Shown here piece by piece: positions 10,906 to 21,689 of a stretch of DNA of 64,000 nt. This stretch comes from Periplaneta americana (lineage: Eukaryota > Arthropoda > Insecta > Blattodea > Blattidae). The stretch's first letter is position 1, and each line of letters starts with the position of its first letter. The DNA is taken from positions 1,674,001-1,738,000 of the forward strand of contig NW_027185499.1 of the NCBI RefSeq assembly GCF_040183065.1. Direction: 5' to 3'. The position numbers and the translations under genes were made by a program. The notes beneath the pieces were generated by a model. The model was not told where the DNA came from. It was given only the letters and a program-made list of their open reading frames with translations, and did no database searches.

Positions 10906-12239
10906 GTTTTGTATTAGTTCAAGCATTAACATTGAAAAAAATTAAGAATTGAAGTGAATATTTGTAATCACTTGTGGTGCTCCACTACTGTTTTTTAAAT
11001 ATAATGATGCTCATTACCTGTATTGTTATAAAATATATTTTATGGTATGGTAGCATTTAAAATACTTTTCACTGAGCTCCATGGTCACAGACTTTACATG
11101 AATTTCTTTATAGAAGGGTAAAAGATATGAGAGAAGAATAGACATCTTAGCTTCCCTGTAAAAATAACATTTCGGAAGAGTTTAACATATTACTTGACTT
11201 TTTATGCTTCTAAAGCACACATATGTCTTTGTAACTGTGGCATAGTGTCCTTCTCCCTGCCGAGGACATGACAGGATACAGAACATGATGACATAATAAG
11301 TAAGCTCTGAACTGTCTCGGGATTTAACAATAGCAAATAAAACGCTAACGAACTTGTACTAATAATGGCTACTTTAATAACATAAAAGTCAATCTTAAGA
11401 ATATAGAAAGCAGTCCTTAATTTGTGTAACAATTAGGCAAGGTACATCTATCCTCCACCGACCAAGAGGATAATAACAACTTACTAGTAAAGCTAAACAT
11501 AAAACAGTTCCTCCTGGCGATGAGGTAAAACCAATAAAAGAACAAGGGTGACTGCACAATAACTAACGTGGCCTAGAAATAAAGATACATAATAGTGAGA
11601 TAAATAATATCCTGAAATGCCCCTTATATTACTAAACTTGTCTCACGAATGATTACCTGTGGCAGCAAAGACAACTGCTCGAAATGAATCATTTGACGCA
11701 ATCTCTTATCTCAGGTGTAGCAGTCTAATTTTCACATCAATGCAATGTAACGTTGTGACAGTATTAAGTTCAGCTATTGCTCAAGAACAGTGAATATGCA
11801 CCCTCTCAGTACTGATCGATATAAGTGGCGAGAGTAGTGCACAGATAACACTATTTACTAGAATTGTATTAGTGGCACTGCTATTCTCGAAAACGAGAAA
11901 TAATCTGCCTGTTAACATTACACCGACTACTACTAAATACTGCAATTCGTGACTCATACTAAAATACAAATTCCTTCTCTGAAACAATAATAAGTGGAGA
12001 CAGAGGCTGTGATGCAATTTCTTGTTATCAACATTGTATCAACAACATTCACCTTAATCGGCTTAATCACTCGACAGTTCAAATTTTGAATATTGTAAAC
12101 ACATGATTTATTTAAGTTTGAATGCAGGACTATATAGCAATAGATACGAACAGTAGCAGCTGGTGGTCAAAATAATGAGTGTGCTACAATCTCTATATCG
12201 GCCTACTGTATACACTTACATGTATTTATCTTAATTTGA
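10906..12239. other. Non-coding stretch
   Basis: The open frames here (for example 11202-11432 and 11781-12017, minus) are short, hydrophobic and without recognisable motifs. They are compatible with chance. Confidence 0.45.
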
Positions 12240-12780
12240 GACTCGCCTAGTGACGAATTACCCTAGTGTTAAACGTTAAACCCTCCATCTTGGACATTAT
12301 ACTCTTTTCTATTGACAGTATTGTAAGAACAGTGAGCGATCCTGGGACATAGTGTTCCTTAAAAATCATCTTTCTGGCTCAGCAGTGGTCATTGGTGTTG
12401 TACCAAAAATATTTAACAACTTCGTTACTTCACAGAATGGATCCTGTGAATTGTTGGAGGCTATGTATTGTAACAATTGAACAGCTCCATCTATATTTCG
12501 GAAGTCGAGTCTTCCATATAGAACCCCAAGTTGTGTCTTTAATAATCTTTTGTTCAGTACAGTATAGCTGTTGACAGCAACTTCAAGTTCGCGTTCAGGA
12601 AAATTATGCAAAAAATTTGCTGTTTAACAATTTTGTTGAGTCTAGGTAGCTTAAAGACTGGAAACGATGAGTAGTTTCCTGAATTATATGGTCACATACT
12701 TCCTTGGCTTCAATTTTCGGATTCCATTTTCCGTCGCTTGCTGACTGATTCAGGAGGAAACTCAAAAAACTGGTAGATGG
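12240..12780 (-). pseudogene. hAT transposase C-terminal remnant
   Basis: On the minus strand, in changing frames: AKEVCDHIIQETTHRFQSL (about 12700-12640), then FPERELEVAVNSYTVLNK, LLQYIASNN, CEVTKLLNIFGTTPMTTAEPER (12611-12366), then LRNTMS-like, SLTVLTILSIEKSIMSKMEG (about 12350-12270). The 'L...TTPMTTAEPER....L...M....L..L..LSIEK' order is the hAT dimerisation domain at the end of hAT/ZMYM-type transposases. A deletion removes the bases between PER and the LRNTM stretch. It is decayed with no terminal repeats identified. Confidence 0.8.
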
Positions 12781-13239
12781 CAGCAGCAGTCGGACACTTG
12801 ATTACCAAATACATTGTACATAGTTCCGAGTTCTTCCACAAACAAGCATTCTTTCGTTATGCTTTACTTTTGCAATCTCCAAGCTGTGTTGTGCTGAAGC
12901 TGACTACAGCACTTACCCGCGTAAAAATAGCCAATCAGAGCAGTGAATTCAGCTTCGCACATGCGCAATAATTATCTACATTCTCATGTAAGTTCTGAGT
13001 AGCACAACGTACCGCCTGAGGCACCAAAGAACGAAGAGCGAAGACTAAACACTCTATAACGCGTCATGAACATAACCATGGGAAATTGTCAAATGGCAGA
13101 TTACACACTATGGCATTGCAAATACATTATTTAAGCAAAAATTATCATTGTACTGTAGCACATAAGGACGGGCCGCCCCTGGATACGAACTAATTTATTA
13201 GCTATCGGAACACATTACATTAATGATATAAATAAACTG
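12781..13239. other. Non-coding stretch with promoter-like motifs
   Basis: The stretch is less AT-rich than its surroundings. It holds a CCAAT-box context (agccaatcagagc, 12928-12940) and a half NRF-1-like motif (gcacatgcgcaat, 12957-12969). No downstream first exon was recognised, so promoter function is only a possibility. Confidence 0.3.
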
Positions 13240-13244
13240 AAATA

Positions 13245-13662
13245 TTATAACTATACTTGTTTTTTTGAAAGATGGGACATGACAGGAGCGTTGCGATTGG
13301 AAAAACAACTGAATGTCACGTAGCGTGGTAGGCCTGTTGCTCTGGTAACAACGGTTGAGTTGCCAAACTTACCATTCTCACATGGCGAGTGCTTAATAGC
13401 TCTCTTGGCGACATTTATTGTGCACACAATGCTAGCATTGGTACATTTCGTGTTTGATTCTCTGTCGCTTTTTGTATTGTTTTCTTACCTTCGCGTCAAT
13501 TGTCAATGAATGTTTTAACGTCAGTTATCTTAACATCAATTGCTAGCTTCCAACAGCTGGCAGCATGGTAGTCCATATTGGCAACATAGCACTGTAGTTC
13601 CAAGCTCGGCCGCTTAACTGTCATATCCCATCTCTCAAAAAAACAAGTATAGAGCCCTGATG
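13245..13662. mobile_element. Inverted-repeat element (MITE-like)
   Basis: The left arm ctatacttgtttttttgaaa...gatgggacatgacag (13249-13286) is matched inversely by the right arm ctgtcatatcccatctctc...acaagtatag (13617-13651), about 35 bp with a few mismatches. Outside the right arm the sequence continues agccctg, resembling a hAT-like terminus (CAGGGCTCTA reversed). The element is about 0.42 kb and has no coding capacity. The exact left boundary is unclear. Confidence 0.6.
13336..13349. promoter_or_regulatory. RFX X-box-like site
   Basis: GTTGCTCTGGTAAC is an imperfect inverted repeat that fits the X-box consensus bound by RFX factors (GTYRCC-N1-3-RGYAAC), which often marks ciliary gene promoters in animals. 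It lies inside the inverted-repeat element and no adjacent gene was found, so function is uncertain. Confidence 0.35.
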
Positions 13663-14239
13663 TTTGGCAAAATGCCTTTTTTACTGGGTGGAAGTAAATC
13701 ATTATTTCCATAGATATAAATGTGATTTGGAGTAAATCAAAGTGATAGTCAATTTTTATTTTGCCTTTTTAAAGTGATTCTTGCTAACAGATGCCTTTTT
13801 TTTTGTCATTTTAAAGCAATATTTCTTGTTTATTTGCAATTTTCTAATTAATTGTAATGGGTATGAAATTTAAGCATTTGAAACAATGACTAACTTTACT
13901 AACAATAGTAAATAAAAGTAATTTATTTTGGTGCTTAATCTGCTAATAATCGTGCTTTAATAATGTTGGTCTAATGTGAATAATGATCGACAATCCACAT
14001 TTACAAATATAATATAGTCATGTCTTCACGATACCCACAATCAGCTTTATAATTTTAAATATTAAGCTCGTTCTCATAGAAGCTGTCACGTAGCATTTCC
14101 AATTGTTTGCTTTCATATTTTCAAATCTTACTGTTACAATTTTGTGCTACACGTGTTTATTATTGTAGGAAAAGGAAATTTGAGTGAGGAACAGTCAGTT
14201 ATTGTCAGGTGACAGAAGGTATAAGATCTGTTAGCAAGA
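13663..14239. other. Non-coding stretch beside hAT fragment
   Basis: AT-rich, with 'tgcctttttt' runs (13671-13682, 13792-13804) like those after the BED-type fragment (14460-14540) and at 33560. These probably belong to the untranslated parts of one hAT family. Confidence 0.4.
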
Positions 14240-14410
14240 ATGCCTAAAATCAGTAAACCATTGAAAAGCAAACTTCTTGCTTACGTTAGTGAATTTGGTG
14301 CTCATGTGTTTTCAACTAATGGAACAGTTTTGTTGTGTAAGGTTTGTAAAAAGACAGTTAATCATGGAAAAAAGTCTTTTATAAGTCAACATGTGTCACC
14401 TACGAAGTAA
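14240..14410 (+). pseudogene. hAT transposase N-terminus with BED-type zinc finger
   Basis: A 56-codon frame starting at ATG 14240: MPKISKPLKSKLLAYVSEFG, then FSTNGTVLLCKVCKKTV and FISQHVSPTK, stop. The pattern F-x-x-x-G-x-x-L-x-C-x-x-C ... QH is the N-terminal BED-like zinc finger of hAT transposases of the CGGBP1-related type. No continuation is found downstream, so it is a truncated 5' end. It is compatible with the family whose C-terminus sits at 45521-45832. Confidence 0.7.
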
Positions 14411-15239
14411 ATATGCGAGTTATGTTGATATAATTTAAATTTATTGCTAAAATATATTATGCCTTTTTAAAATTCATAATGCCTTTTTCAAAGATTATTG
14501 TGCATCTTTTTACGTTTTATTGCCTTTTTTGCCTGCCTATTTTAACTGTTATAAATTCCTAAATATCCGGGCTCTAGTGAAAGTAATAATTGACATTACA
14601 AGTGTCTCTGGTATCAATATATTAATTTTATTGTTATATTGGTACCAAGTGCAGGAGAGCATGTGATTATATGTGCTGATACAACATTCGTGCTAATAAC
14701 GCTTTGAAGTGGAATGTACATGCCCTCCCTCTTGCTCCGCACAGTCCCTGCAGTGCCTACATACAGATGTCAACAAACGACAGTGCGCTCACTGGACAGC
14801 GATGAAGAAATTTCAAACAACCAATACGAATTAAGTCAGCATATAATCAAACACAGTCAGACTTATAACTTGCACTGTCAAGCATTACTTGCGGACCACA
14901 CCAGCCACTGAATAATATCCACGAGTCCAAGGAAGAGTCACCAAGGCAGCTCCAGCAGACTGAAAACCCGTGTAACACAGGCGAAACTATAGTGCTGTAC
15001 AGCTACACATCTCGTCGACTCGGTGGACAAACAACCACCACTGTTGTCAGACACCAAATTCTTGGCTGCACATCTCAGATCACTCTCCCATGATGCACCA
15101 CCACTCCAGTCGAATGCTGCCCGACAGTCACTTCCAATGGATGATGTCCGAAAAACAGGAGTAGGGATTTTAACTGACAAATTTGAAAAAGCACCCATAG
15201 TAGAAAAATCACACAAGACACTGGCTATCCAACATGCAA
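14411..15239. other. Stretch with two unrecognised open frames
   Basis: Two plus-strand frames, 14714-14911 (65 codons) and 15023-15349 (108 codons), are somewhat less AT-rich than their surroundings. I recognise neither. The second runs into a MITE, so at least its end is not a genuine coding sequence. A decayed element is the likeliest source. Confidence 0.35.
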
Positions 15240-15243
15240 AATT

Positions 15244-15461
15244 CGCGGGTACTCGTGTAAAGGGGGTTAAGTCAAATTATAAGATATGTAAACTTCTCTC
15301 CTTTGGTACTGAACAAAACCCCTTTGTCACAAAATACAGAGCACTGTAACTGCATCTTGGATGGAAGCATGATTTAACAGAAGTAATCATGGAGGGTTCA
15401 AATCTTTACTTATCCCATTTTAGCCAATTCATACTTAATCCCCTTTACACAAGCACCCGCG
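15244..15461. mobile_element. Small MITE with 30-bp terminal inverted repeats
   Basis: The left end cgcgggtactcgtgtaaagg (continuing gggttaagt) matches inversely the right end ...cttaatcccctttacac, aagcacccgcg, with about four mismatches. AATT flanks both sides (15240-15243, 15462-15465) and may be the target duplication or part of the palindromic end. The 218-bp element has no coding capacity. Confidence 0.75.
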
Positions 15462-15765
15462 AATTACTACCCTCATTTGAGGTGCCAATTGATATAATCA
15501 AAAGCAAAGATGATAAGCCACTAGGACTGCCATCTATGTAAAAGAAAGAAAACGAACAGAAATATATGAAAATGAAATACGAGCGAAATAGAAACAAAGT
15601 GGCATTAGAATACATCACATAACATATCATAAATTTAAACTGATGACACTGGTTCCACTTGTTGAATTTAATTTGAAGGACTTCAGTATTCATTAGGAAG
15701 TGGTATGTTATTTCACTTAGAGAACTCAATGGTGATTTCATTGTTAATGGCTAATATGAATTATT

Positions 15766-16175
15766 ACTTACTTACTTATGGCTTTTAAGGAACCCGGAGG
15801 TTCATTGCCACCCTCACATAAGCCCGCCATCAGTCCCTATCCTGAGCAAGATTAATTCAGTCTCTACCATCATATCCCACCTCCCTCAAATCCATTTTAA
15901 TATTATCCTCTCATCTATGTCTCAGCCTCCCCAAAGGTCTTTTTCCCTCCGGCCTTCCAATTAACACTCTATATGAATTTCTGAATTCGCCCATACATGC
16001 TACATGCCCTGTCCATGTGAAACGTCTGGATTTAACGTTCCTAATTATGTCAGGTGCGTTGTATAAGTTTCTCCATTCTCCTGTAACTTCATCCGTCTTA
16101 GCCCAAATGTTTTCCTAAGCACCTTATTCTCAAACACCTTTAACCTCTGCAAATCTAGTACATTACTGTAGGTAC
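15766..16175 (-). pseudogene. LINE 3' end, RTE-like family B
   Basis: A TAAG-type tail (cttacttactta, 15767-15778) is followed on the minus strand by the 3' UTR. The ORF2 C-terminus comes next, covering about 130 codons to roughly 16155 with several substitutions (WAQDRD, RRLGRHRDE-like changes). It is the same family as 28179-30120. Immediately to the right lies an inverted 5' fragment of the same family. Confidence 0.85.
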
Positions 16176-16204
16176 ATTAAGAGAAAACCACAATTTCAAG
16201 TCGC

Positions 16205-16420
16205 ACAGAGTTTGTGAGAGTTTCTGGCGTCTTGTCAGCCCACTCGAGTTATTATGTGGCCTCCAGATGTGGAGGGTAGCTGCGAATATATTGAATAAGC
16301 AGTCGTGGACAGCCGATAAGGAGTGGTCCTCCAGCTAGGAGTGGGGCGAAGGGCTACAACCCATTACTATAAAAAACAGCTTGTTACGAAACCATACAAT
16401 AAGCTTCGGAATATGAATTA
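16205..16420 (+). repeat. LINE family B 5' region fragment
   Basis: Matches 28205-28368 closely (ggcctccagatgtggaggg, gtgaatatattgaataagc-type motif, gaagggct, cagcttgttacgaaacc). This is the 5' untranslated or early region of family B, in the opposite orientation to the neighbouring 3' fragment. It stops at the 'cctcggaat' point. Confidence 0.85.
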
Positions 16421-16849
16421 TTTCTATTGTAAAATACACACTTTTAACCTTTTTTTCTGACATTTCTGTAAATGTTGTGTGTGAACATGTGAGCCAAATC
16501 CCATTCTGTAACTACATTGCATACCAAGGTTAAAAGAGGACAAAGTTATGCAATGTGTTTACCGCATAAACTTTTTAAACCTGCATCAGAGTATGTAACC
16601 TGGAACCTACCAGCATTCTATCAGTTAGGTTGTGGTGCAAACATGGAAGAACGTAGTTACAGCAGCAAGTGTTGTTCTACACATATTCAACTATTATATT
16701 AACACAACAGAGAAATGTAAACATTTTAACATAACAGAATACTGGTTTACTAATAGCTGTAGGTAGGTAAAAGGGGGGAAAAAGTATATTTACTTAAAGT
16801 TACAAAGACTAATTATAAAATCATTACTGTCAATAATATTACCTACAAT
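16421..16849. other. Non-coding stretch
   Basis: No motif recognised; the only open frame (16517-16702) is short and featureless. Confidence 0.45.
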
Positions 16850-17159
16850 CTGATTTACTTCTTCCACCTATCCATTAAGGCAAGTTGTTGTTCTTTCTTT
16901 TCTTATAAACCCAATATACTACATTTTCAACACTGCTGGGGGCAGGCATTACATTATCGTCACAGTCAAATCTCATTAGGTATTTAGTAGTATTGCTGAT
17001 GTCTTCCAGAGCTAACAGAAAAGTTGTTGGGGACTCATTGTTTGCTTTATTTCCCTCGTCCTTTTCTTCTTTTTCAGATGCATCAAATGCTAGATTTCTT
17101 TCTAACATTAATTGTTCCATGATTTGAACTTCACATGTTACATATTTTTCATATGACAC
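16850..17159 (-). pseudogene. Transposase C-terminus, possibly pogo/Tigger-like
   Basis: A 94-codon minus-strand frame: an acidic patch (ASEKEEKDEGNK), then SPTTFLLALEDISNTTKYLMRF, then SVENVVYWVYKKRKNNNLP. A one-base loss after LP would continue MDRWK. The acidic stretch followed by a 'A...L......YL' segment resembles the tail of CENP-B/Tigger-type transposases, but no catalytic block is present. The assignment is weak. Confidence 0.35.
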
Positions 17160-17458
17160 ACTAGCTTCTAATTGATAACATTTGTCTTCTGTCGTGTTAA
17201 TTCTGTTACACTTTCAATCCCGAGAGATCCACTTCCATCCACAGATAACCACTCTACTTATGAGAACAGTTAGACATTATTGAATCTGTGATTGCTTTCC
17301 AAGCCTCTGCAATGAAATGCAGAACATCCAGAACATTTACCTTAATCATGAATCGACTTGTTAGTTGCACACATTGGTTTTCTCACAAGATTCTTGCGGT
17401 AATAATGTTTAAATGACATGATTATATTTTGTTCAGTGTAGAGTAATCAGTAATTATG
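17160..17458. other. Non-coding stretch
   Basis: Nothing recognisable. Confidence 0.4.
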
Positions 17459-17672
17459 TCCACCGCTATGCAGTAATGATTAGCCTGCCTGACCATGAAA
17501 CGAGCAGGCCTGGGTTCAAATTTGGTTGGGACAAGTTACCTGGTTGGAGTTTTTCCATGTTTTCCTTCAACCACTTGAAGCAGAATTGCTGAGTAATTTT
17601 CGGTGTTGGACCTCGGACTCATTTCGCCTTCATTAGCAAAATTTCATTAATCACATTTAATAGCTACAGGTT
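17459..17672 (+). mobile_element. tRNA-derived SINE (family 1)
   Basis: The head (17459-17525) has a degenerate A-box region (gcagtaatgattagcc) and B-box-like gggttcaaatt. It is followed by the body acaagttacctggttgga... ttttcggtgttggacctc... ctcatttcgcc. The body matches, in reverse complement, the SINE at 52310-52558. The copy is diverged and would not be transcribed well. Confidence 0.8.
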
Positions 17673-18769
17673 GACCAGGAGGACATGGTTCCAGGATTCG
17701 CTTGCAGATGGCATCTGTCTGCAGGAGCTGCACATATCCCAGAGATGCCACATGGGTTTCAATCAGCAGACTGCAGTAGACAGAGGGAGTATAGCTCCCT
17801 TGGATAGATAGCGCTGTGGCTAATCGCGGAATGAATGTGTCCTTCTGGTTAAGGATGCAGCAGATTCATGCACGTGAATTGTAAACAGATGCTATTGATC
17901 TGAAGAGGCTGCAGAGGAACATCACAGGGAGGTGGAGGGGGACTCCTGCTCACATGGACTCCATCAGACCTGAATGCTGTGGCTGAATTGATAGGATGGC
18001 ACCAAGCAGTGAATCACGTGCTTGTTGTCTGTTGCACCCATTCATCAATGTAGTCTACTGTTATTGAGTAAAAATGTACAATTTTTCTGAAAGGGCTTTC
18101 TGATATCAGACCTTCTTGTAGACTACTTTGACAAGTACTTTACTATTTATAAAGACCTCCTCTTGTCTTGTCCTAAGCTTGAAAAGATTGTCTGTTTATT
18201 TTTTTCGTTTCAATAGCTGAGGCATCCTTACGCTCAATCATCAGTATACAGCTTTAGAAATTATTCTTTTTTTACTTTTTAAGAAAATGAGGTAGGAAAA
18301 TTTCTCTCTTTTGTTGAAGGAAATCACAAAGCATGCATGGACAATGTCATGTATCCAAGCTTAAGAAGCAAGACCTGAAGCGTTTATACATGTCATTGAA
18401 ACGATTTAAAGCAGTCTTCAAAGAAAGTCTTCTGGTTTTGCTGTGGCCTAACACAGGGTTTAAGCTAGAAAATAAATAATTTTTGCAAAAATCCACAAAT
18501 GAAAAATTATATTTGTGCAAATTGCGAAATGCTTGTGCAATATTATGAATAATTGTGCAGAAAGATAAAATTAATTAAGTATGCAGAAACAAAAAGTTAC
18601 GTTAATTTGTTTATTGGAGTTTTATTACTTTCAATCCATCTTATCACAGTCTAGATACACTTATGCAAGTAAATCATTAGACATTCGTATGTTTAGAATC
18701 AATTACTGCTGAATTTATATCACATTAAAATACGTTATTTTATGGGCACTCTAAACATTGAAATTCTTT
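17673..18769. other. Non-coding stretch
   Basis: 17680-18050 is more GC-rich and repetitive in word content (ctgcaggagctgcacat, gaggctgcagagg) but every frame is closed. It may be an old element. The right part contains acacagggtttaagctag (18450-18467), a possible hAT-like left terminus for the next entry. Confidence 0.4.
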
Positions 18770-19510
18770 ACTGGTAGGCCCTTCAAGATTTATTGTTAGC
18801 AGAGTGCTAACTCTTTTTACTGAAAGACTGTTTCTAATTCCAGTTTTGACAAGATTCATGCAACTAAATCCTTGCTCACAATTTTCGGTATGCCATGGAA
18901 TTATATAAATCAATTAGAAAAAATTGTTCACTTGACTTACATTAATTGCACCAACTCTTTGAAATCAATTCCTGAACATCTATTGCTCAATCCTTTTTTG
19001 AATATTACCCATGCCATTAGCATTTCATTTAAATTCAGATAAGTTCAAACACATTTCTGATTTCATTTTCTCCATTACCATCCTCTTTTCTGAAGTCCAA
19101 TGTGATTGTTGCATTTTTTGCACATAGACATTCAAAGCTTGTTGCGTTTTTAGAAGTAGCAAAATGCGACTGTCACTTAAACCCTGGCCTAACATAATTT
19201 TATATTCTCTTGTAAAAATTTCACAGACTGATTTTAAATTTTCCACTTTGACAGTAAACGAACGAAAGAATTGGAAAATTTTTCCTATAACAGTCTGAAT
19301 GCCAACTGCCAAAATACGAGTATGTACACCAGTTCTGTACAGCATTGTGTATTATACTACTACTCCATTTATATTTGCCCATCCAGTTCTTTTTCATTTC
19401 TAAAATAAATTGTTTTTCTTTTTAAATCACCAAAATTGCTGTTTCTATTGTCTCCTGATATTCCTAATATTTTGTCTGAAATGTTACTCATTTCAACAAT
19501 TTCCATAATG
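18770..19510 (-). pseudogene. hAT transposase remnant, KIAA1586-like group
   Basis: Minus strand, across frames: SDKILGISGDNRNSNFGDLKRK (about 19490-19420), HNAVQ-like, IQTVIGKIFQFFRSFTVKVENLKSVCEIFTREYK (19345-19200), then a decayed middle, then ENCEQGFSCMNLVKTGIRN, SLSVKRVSTLLTINLEGP (about 18890-18775). The order 'GDN..NFGG..RKG', 'HNA', 'L..VC.F...EYK' and 'C-E-x-G-F-S-x-M-N-L-x-K-T-x-x-R-N-x-L' matches hAT transposases related to vertebrate KIAA1586. Stops and shifts show it is inactive. Confidence 0.75.
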
Positions 19511-20194
19511 TGCTAAACCAGAATATCTGAAGTCTCTCTGTGTAAATTATATTGGTGAATTCTAATATTTCATTTTTAATATAAAAGTTTGGAGTTTTGC
19601 AGTACTTAACAATAACTGGCGACATTTTCTTGTCAATGTGGTGTTGTGTACCTCAATTTTCGATGCCCGTGCGTCCTACTTTAAATGGTTCAAACCTACC
19701 CGCGCAAACAACAGTCTCTGTTTTCTCTCTCTAACAAAGCAGGTTGGCTCGCTTTTCGCTCTTATGAGGGAGAAAGCAAAGATCATACGGCGACGAGTAA
19801 CGTTGGCAGTAGAAATACCCCCAGGCACTGTGAAGTAACTACGTGTGGGTTAACACCTTATTGCACCGAGCCCTTCAATTGTATTCGGTATATATGCTAT
19901 GCTGGATACAGATATGGGAAATTCCATTTTCAAACTATATTAACTGGGTTACATACCCCAGTCTGAAAAGCAGGCTACGCCACTGCATACTACAACTTAT
20001 GAATTATTCATAAGCACAATGAAAAAACATTAAACACATTTTATTTAACTAATGATTTGTCATCAGACTTTTTTTTTTGTTAAGTTTATTTATACACGCT
20101 TTAACATTCACGGTCATCTCGCGTGTTTTAGTACCTGTGGGTATATAAGTAAGCCGCTTTTACTATTCCTGTTTCTATTGTTGTGTTGTAGATA
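19511..20194. other. Non-coding stretch
   Basis: Contains a probable transposon right end, gcaggctacgccactg (19970-19985), whose reverse complement CAGTGGCGTAGCC is a common hAT-type terminus. I could not find its left partner. The open frames 19638-19966 are unrecognised. Confidence 0.4.
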
Positions 20195-20408
20195 GTTTCT
20201 GTGTAGGTAACTGACTCAAATTTTCGATTAATGTTTATGATATTGGTGATTGAGGTGATGATGAATCATGGTATGCAAATTTTCAATCCGGCCTTTGTGA
20301 CTAAGTGAAACCATGAAAAACACCAGTCAGATTGGTCGGCCATGGGGTTTGAACCTGGGATCTCCTGAATGCGAGTCTCAAATGCTACTACCTGAGCCAA
20401 CTCATTCG
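20195..20408 (-). mobile_element. tRNA-derived SINE (family 2)
   Basis: On the minus strand the head reads GAGTTGGCTCAGGTAGTAGC (A-box like TGGCTCAGGTAG) and CCCAGGTTCAAACCCC (B-box), an unmistakable pol III promoter pair. The body then reads CATGGTTTCACTTAGTCAC ... TCAATCACCAATATCATAAAC. The body is shared with 51395-51590. Confidence 0.85.
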
Positions 20409-21154
20409 GTAACATCAGACTTGTTCCACAAGTCATCTGATCTTCAGTTCAATGGACGAGCAGCCAACTTTTCTCCCAGCCTTCCAGACTATATCAGACT
20501 TACGTATGTAATCACTAACTATCGACCACTGTAACAGAGGCAGTTGTGACAACATTAAATAAGTGAAGCAGAATAATAATATGCGTAATTTCGTTATTCA
20601 CGACTATTCAAGTCTTTTAAATTCGTTACTTTCGTTACCAATTGCTTAAATAGTTATTTTTAGTTACTTTTGTTAGCAGTAGATGGCCTGTTATTTTTGG
20701 ACCTACCTGAACACAATGGTATTTTTAAGAATGATGAAAACTCTTATCAAAACTTTCTTTGAAAGAAAAGTAAAATCAGGTCATACGTCAGAGTTTAACA
20801 AGTGAAAGAAGCCTGTCCCTGAATGAGAGATCTCCAGGCAAAATTTACCCGTTGCTTGTCGTCGTCTATATTAAAATTCACTTCTATTCATCATCCTTAG
20901 CTATCATTTCACATCGAGGTAATCTTTCAACATATGGCATATAAAGAGCTTCTCTGATAACGTGGCAACAATAGACTACAGAGTACATAAAAAATCTAAG
21001 CTACTGTATACACTAACACTAGCAGTTATATCTTCATATGTGCAGTAGGTTTTGGCACTTTTGATTACCAGCAGTTACAATAACTATCTCTTGAATCAGC
21101 AACTGTTTCATTTTACATTAAATTTCTGTTCATTACGACGTTAAAAATTCATAC
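20409..21154. other. Presumed COG4 intron sequence
   Basis: No further exon could be recognised. A minus-strand open stretch at about 20885-20985 lacks a family match. Confidence 0.4.
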
Positions 21155-21300
21155 CTTCAGCTACAGTCTGTTTCAGAAGATGTTGATCCACTGAAAGAAA
21201 GCCATGTACATGGGCAGCTGCTTCCTCATAATCTTCATTTCGAAGAGCAGTCTGCACTCCGCCACTACACAGCTGAAGATCTGAACTCTGACACCCTGCT
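21155..21300 (-). CDS. COG4: COG4 exon (conserved oligomeric Golgi complex subunit 4)
   Basis: Minus-strand internal exon of 146 bases. It is bounded by ...ttctatag (acceptor, AG at 21302-21301) and CTGAAG|GTATGA (donor GT at 21154-21153). The frame reads [47 protein letters not shown]. The core 'GVQTALR.EDYE.AAAH.HR.L..D' is highly characteristic of the N-terminal third of COG4, a subunit of the COG tethering complex that binds SNAREs and retrograde vesicles at the Golgi. The exon starts in phase 2 and ends in phase 1. The next upstream exon is at 23332. The residues before DLQLC look shorter than in COG4 I remember, so a small deletion or an alternative acceptor is possible. Confidence 0.85.
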
Positions 21301-21689
21301 CTATAGAACACATGTAATTAAAACAATAATGCTTTATAGCATACAGTAATGCAACAGGATATTGTGAAAACCATTAAAAACTACACAATGAAAAATAATC
21401 ATAAGATTTTACAGTATAGTGAGATAGAAGTCGCATTAAAAACTACACAAAATTTTTTCCTTCCCTTTTTAAATTTTCTTTCTCTTCCAACCATTCCATA
21501 TTCCAACCTAACCTTGATGGTTACATTTTATTTTAACCACTCAAAGTAATTCAAGAAATAATGAACAAAATGTACATTAAATATTACTGCCAATATATAG
21601 AAAACTTCGATCTGTGATTATTACAAAAATAGCCCGTTATCACTATTATTTCAAAATGAAAAAAGATCATTAGCCATAATATCCAACTA
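21301..21689. other. Intronic AT-rich stretch
   Basis: Nothing recognisable between the COG4 exon and the LINE. Confidence 0.45.

Noticed and set aside
20880..20985. Possible minus-strand exon (open stretch after an acceptor-like ctctgtag)
   Set aside because: No match to COG4 or any family I know. The stretch is too short and ends in a stop without a donor.
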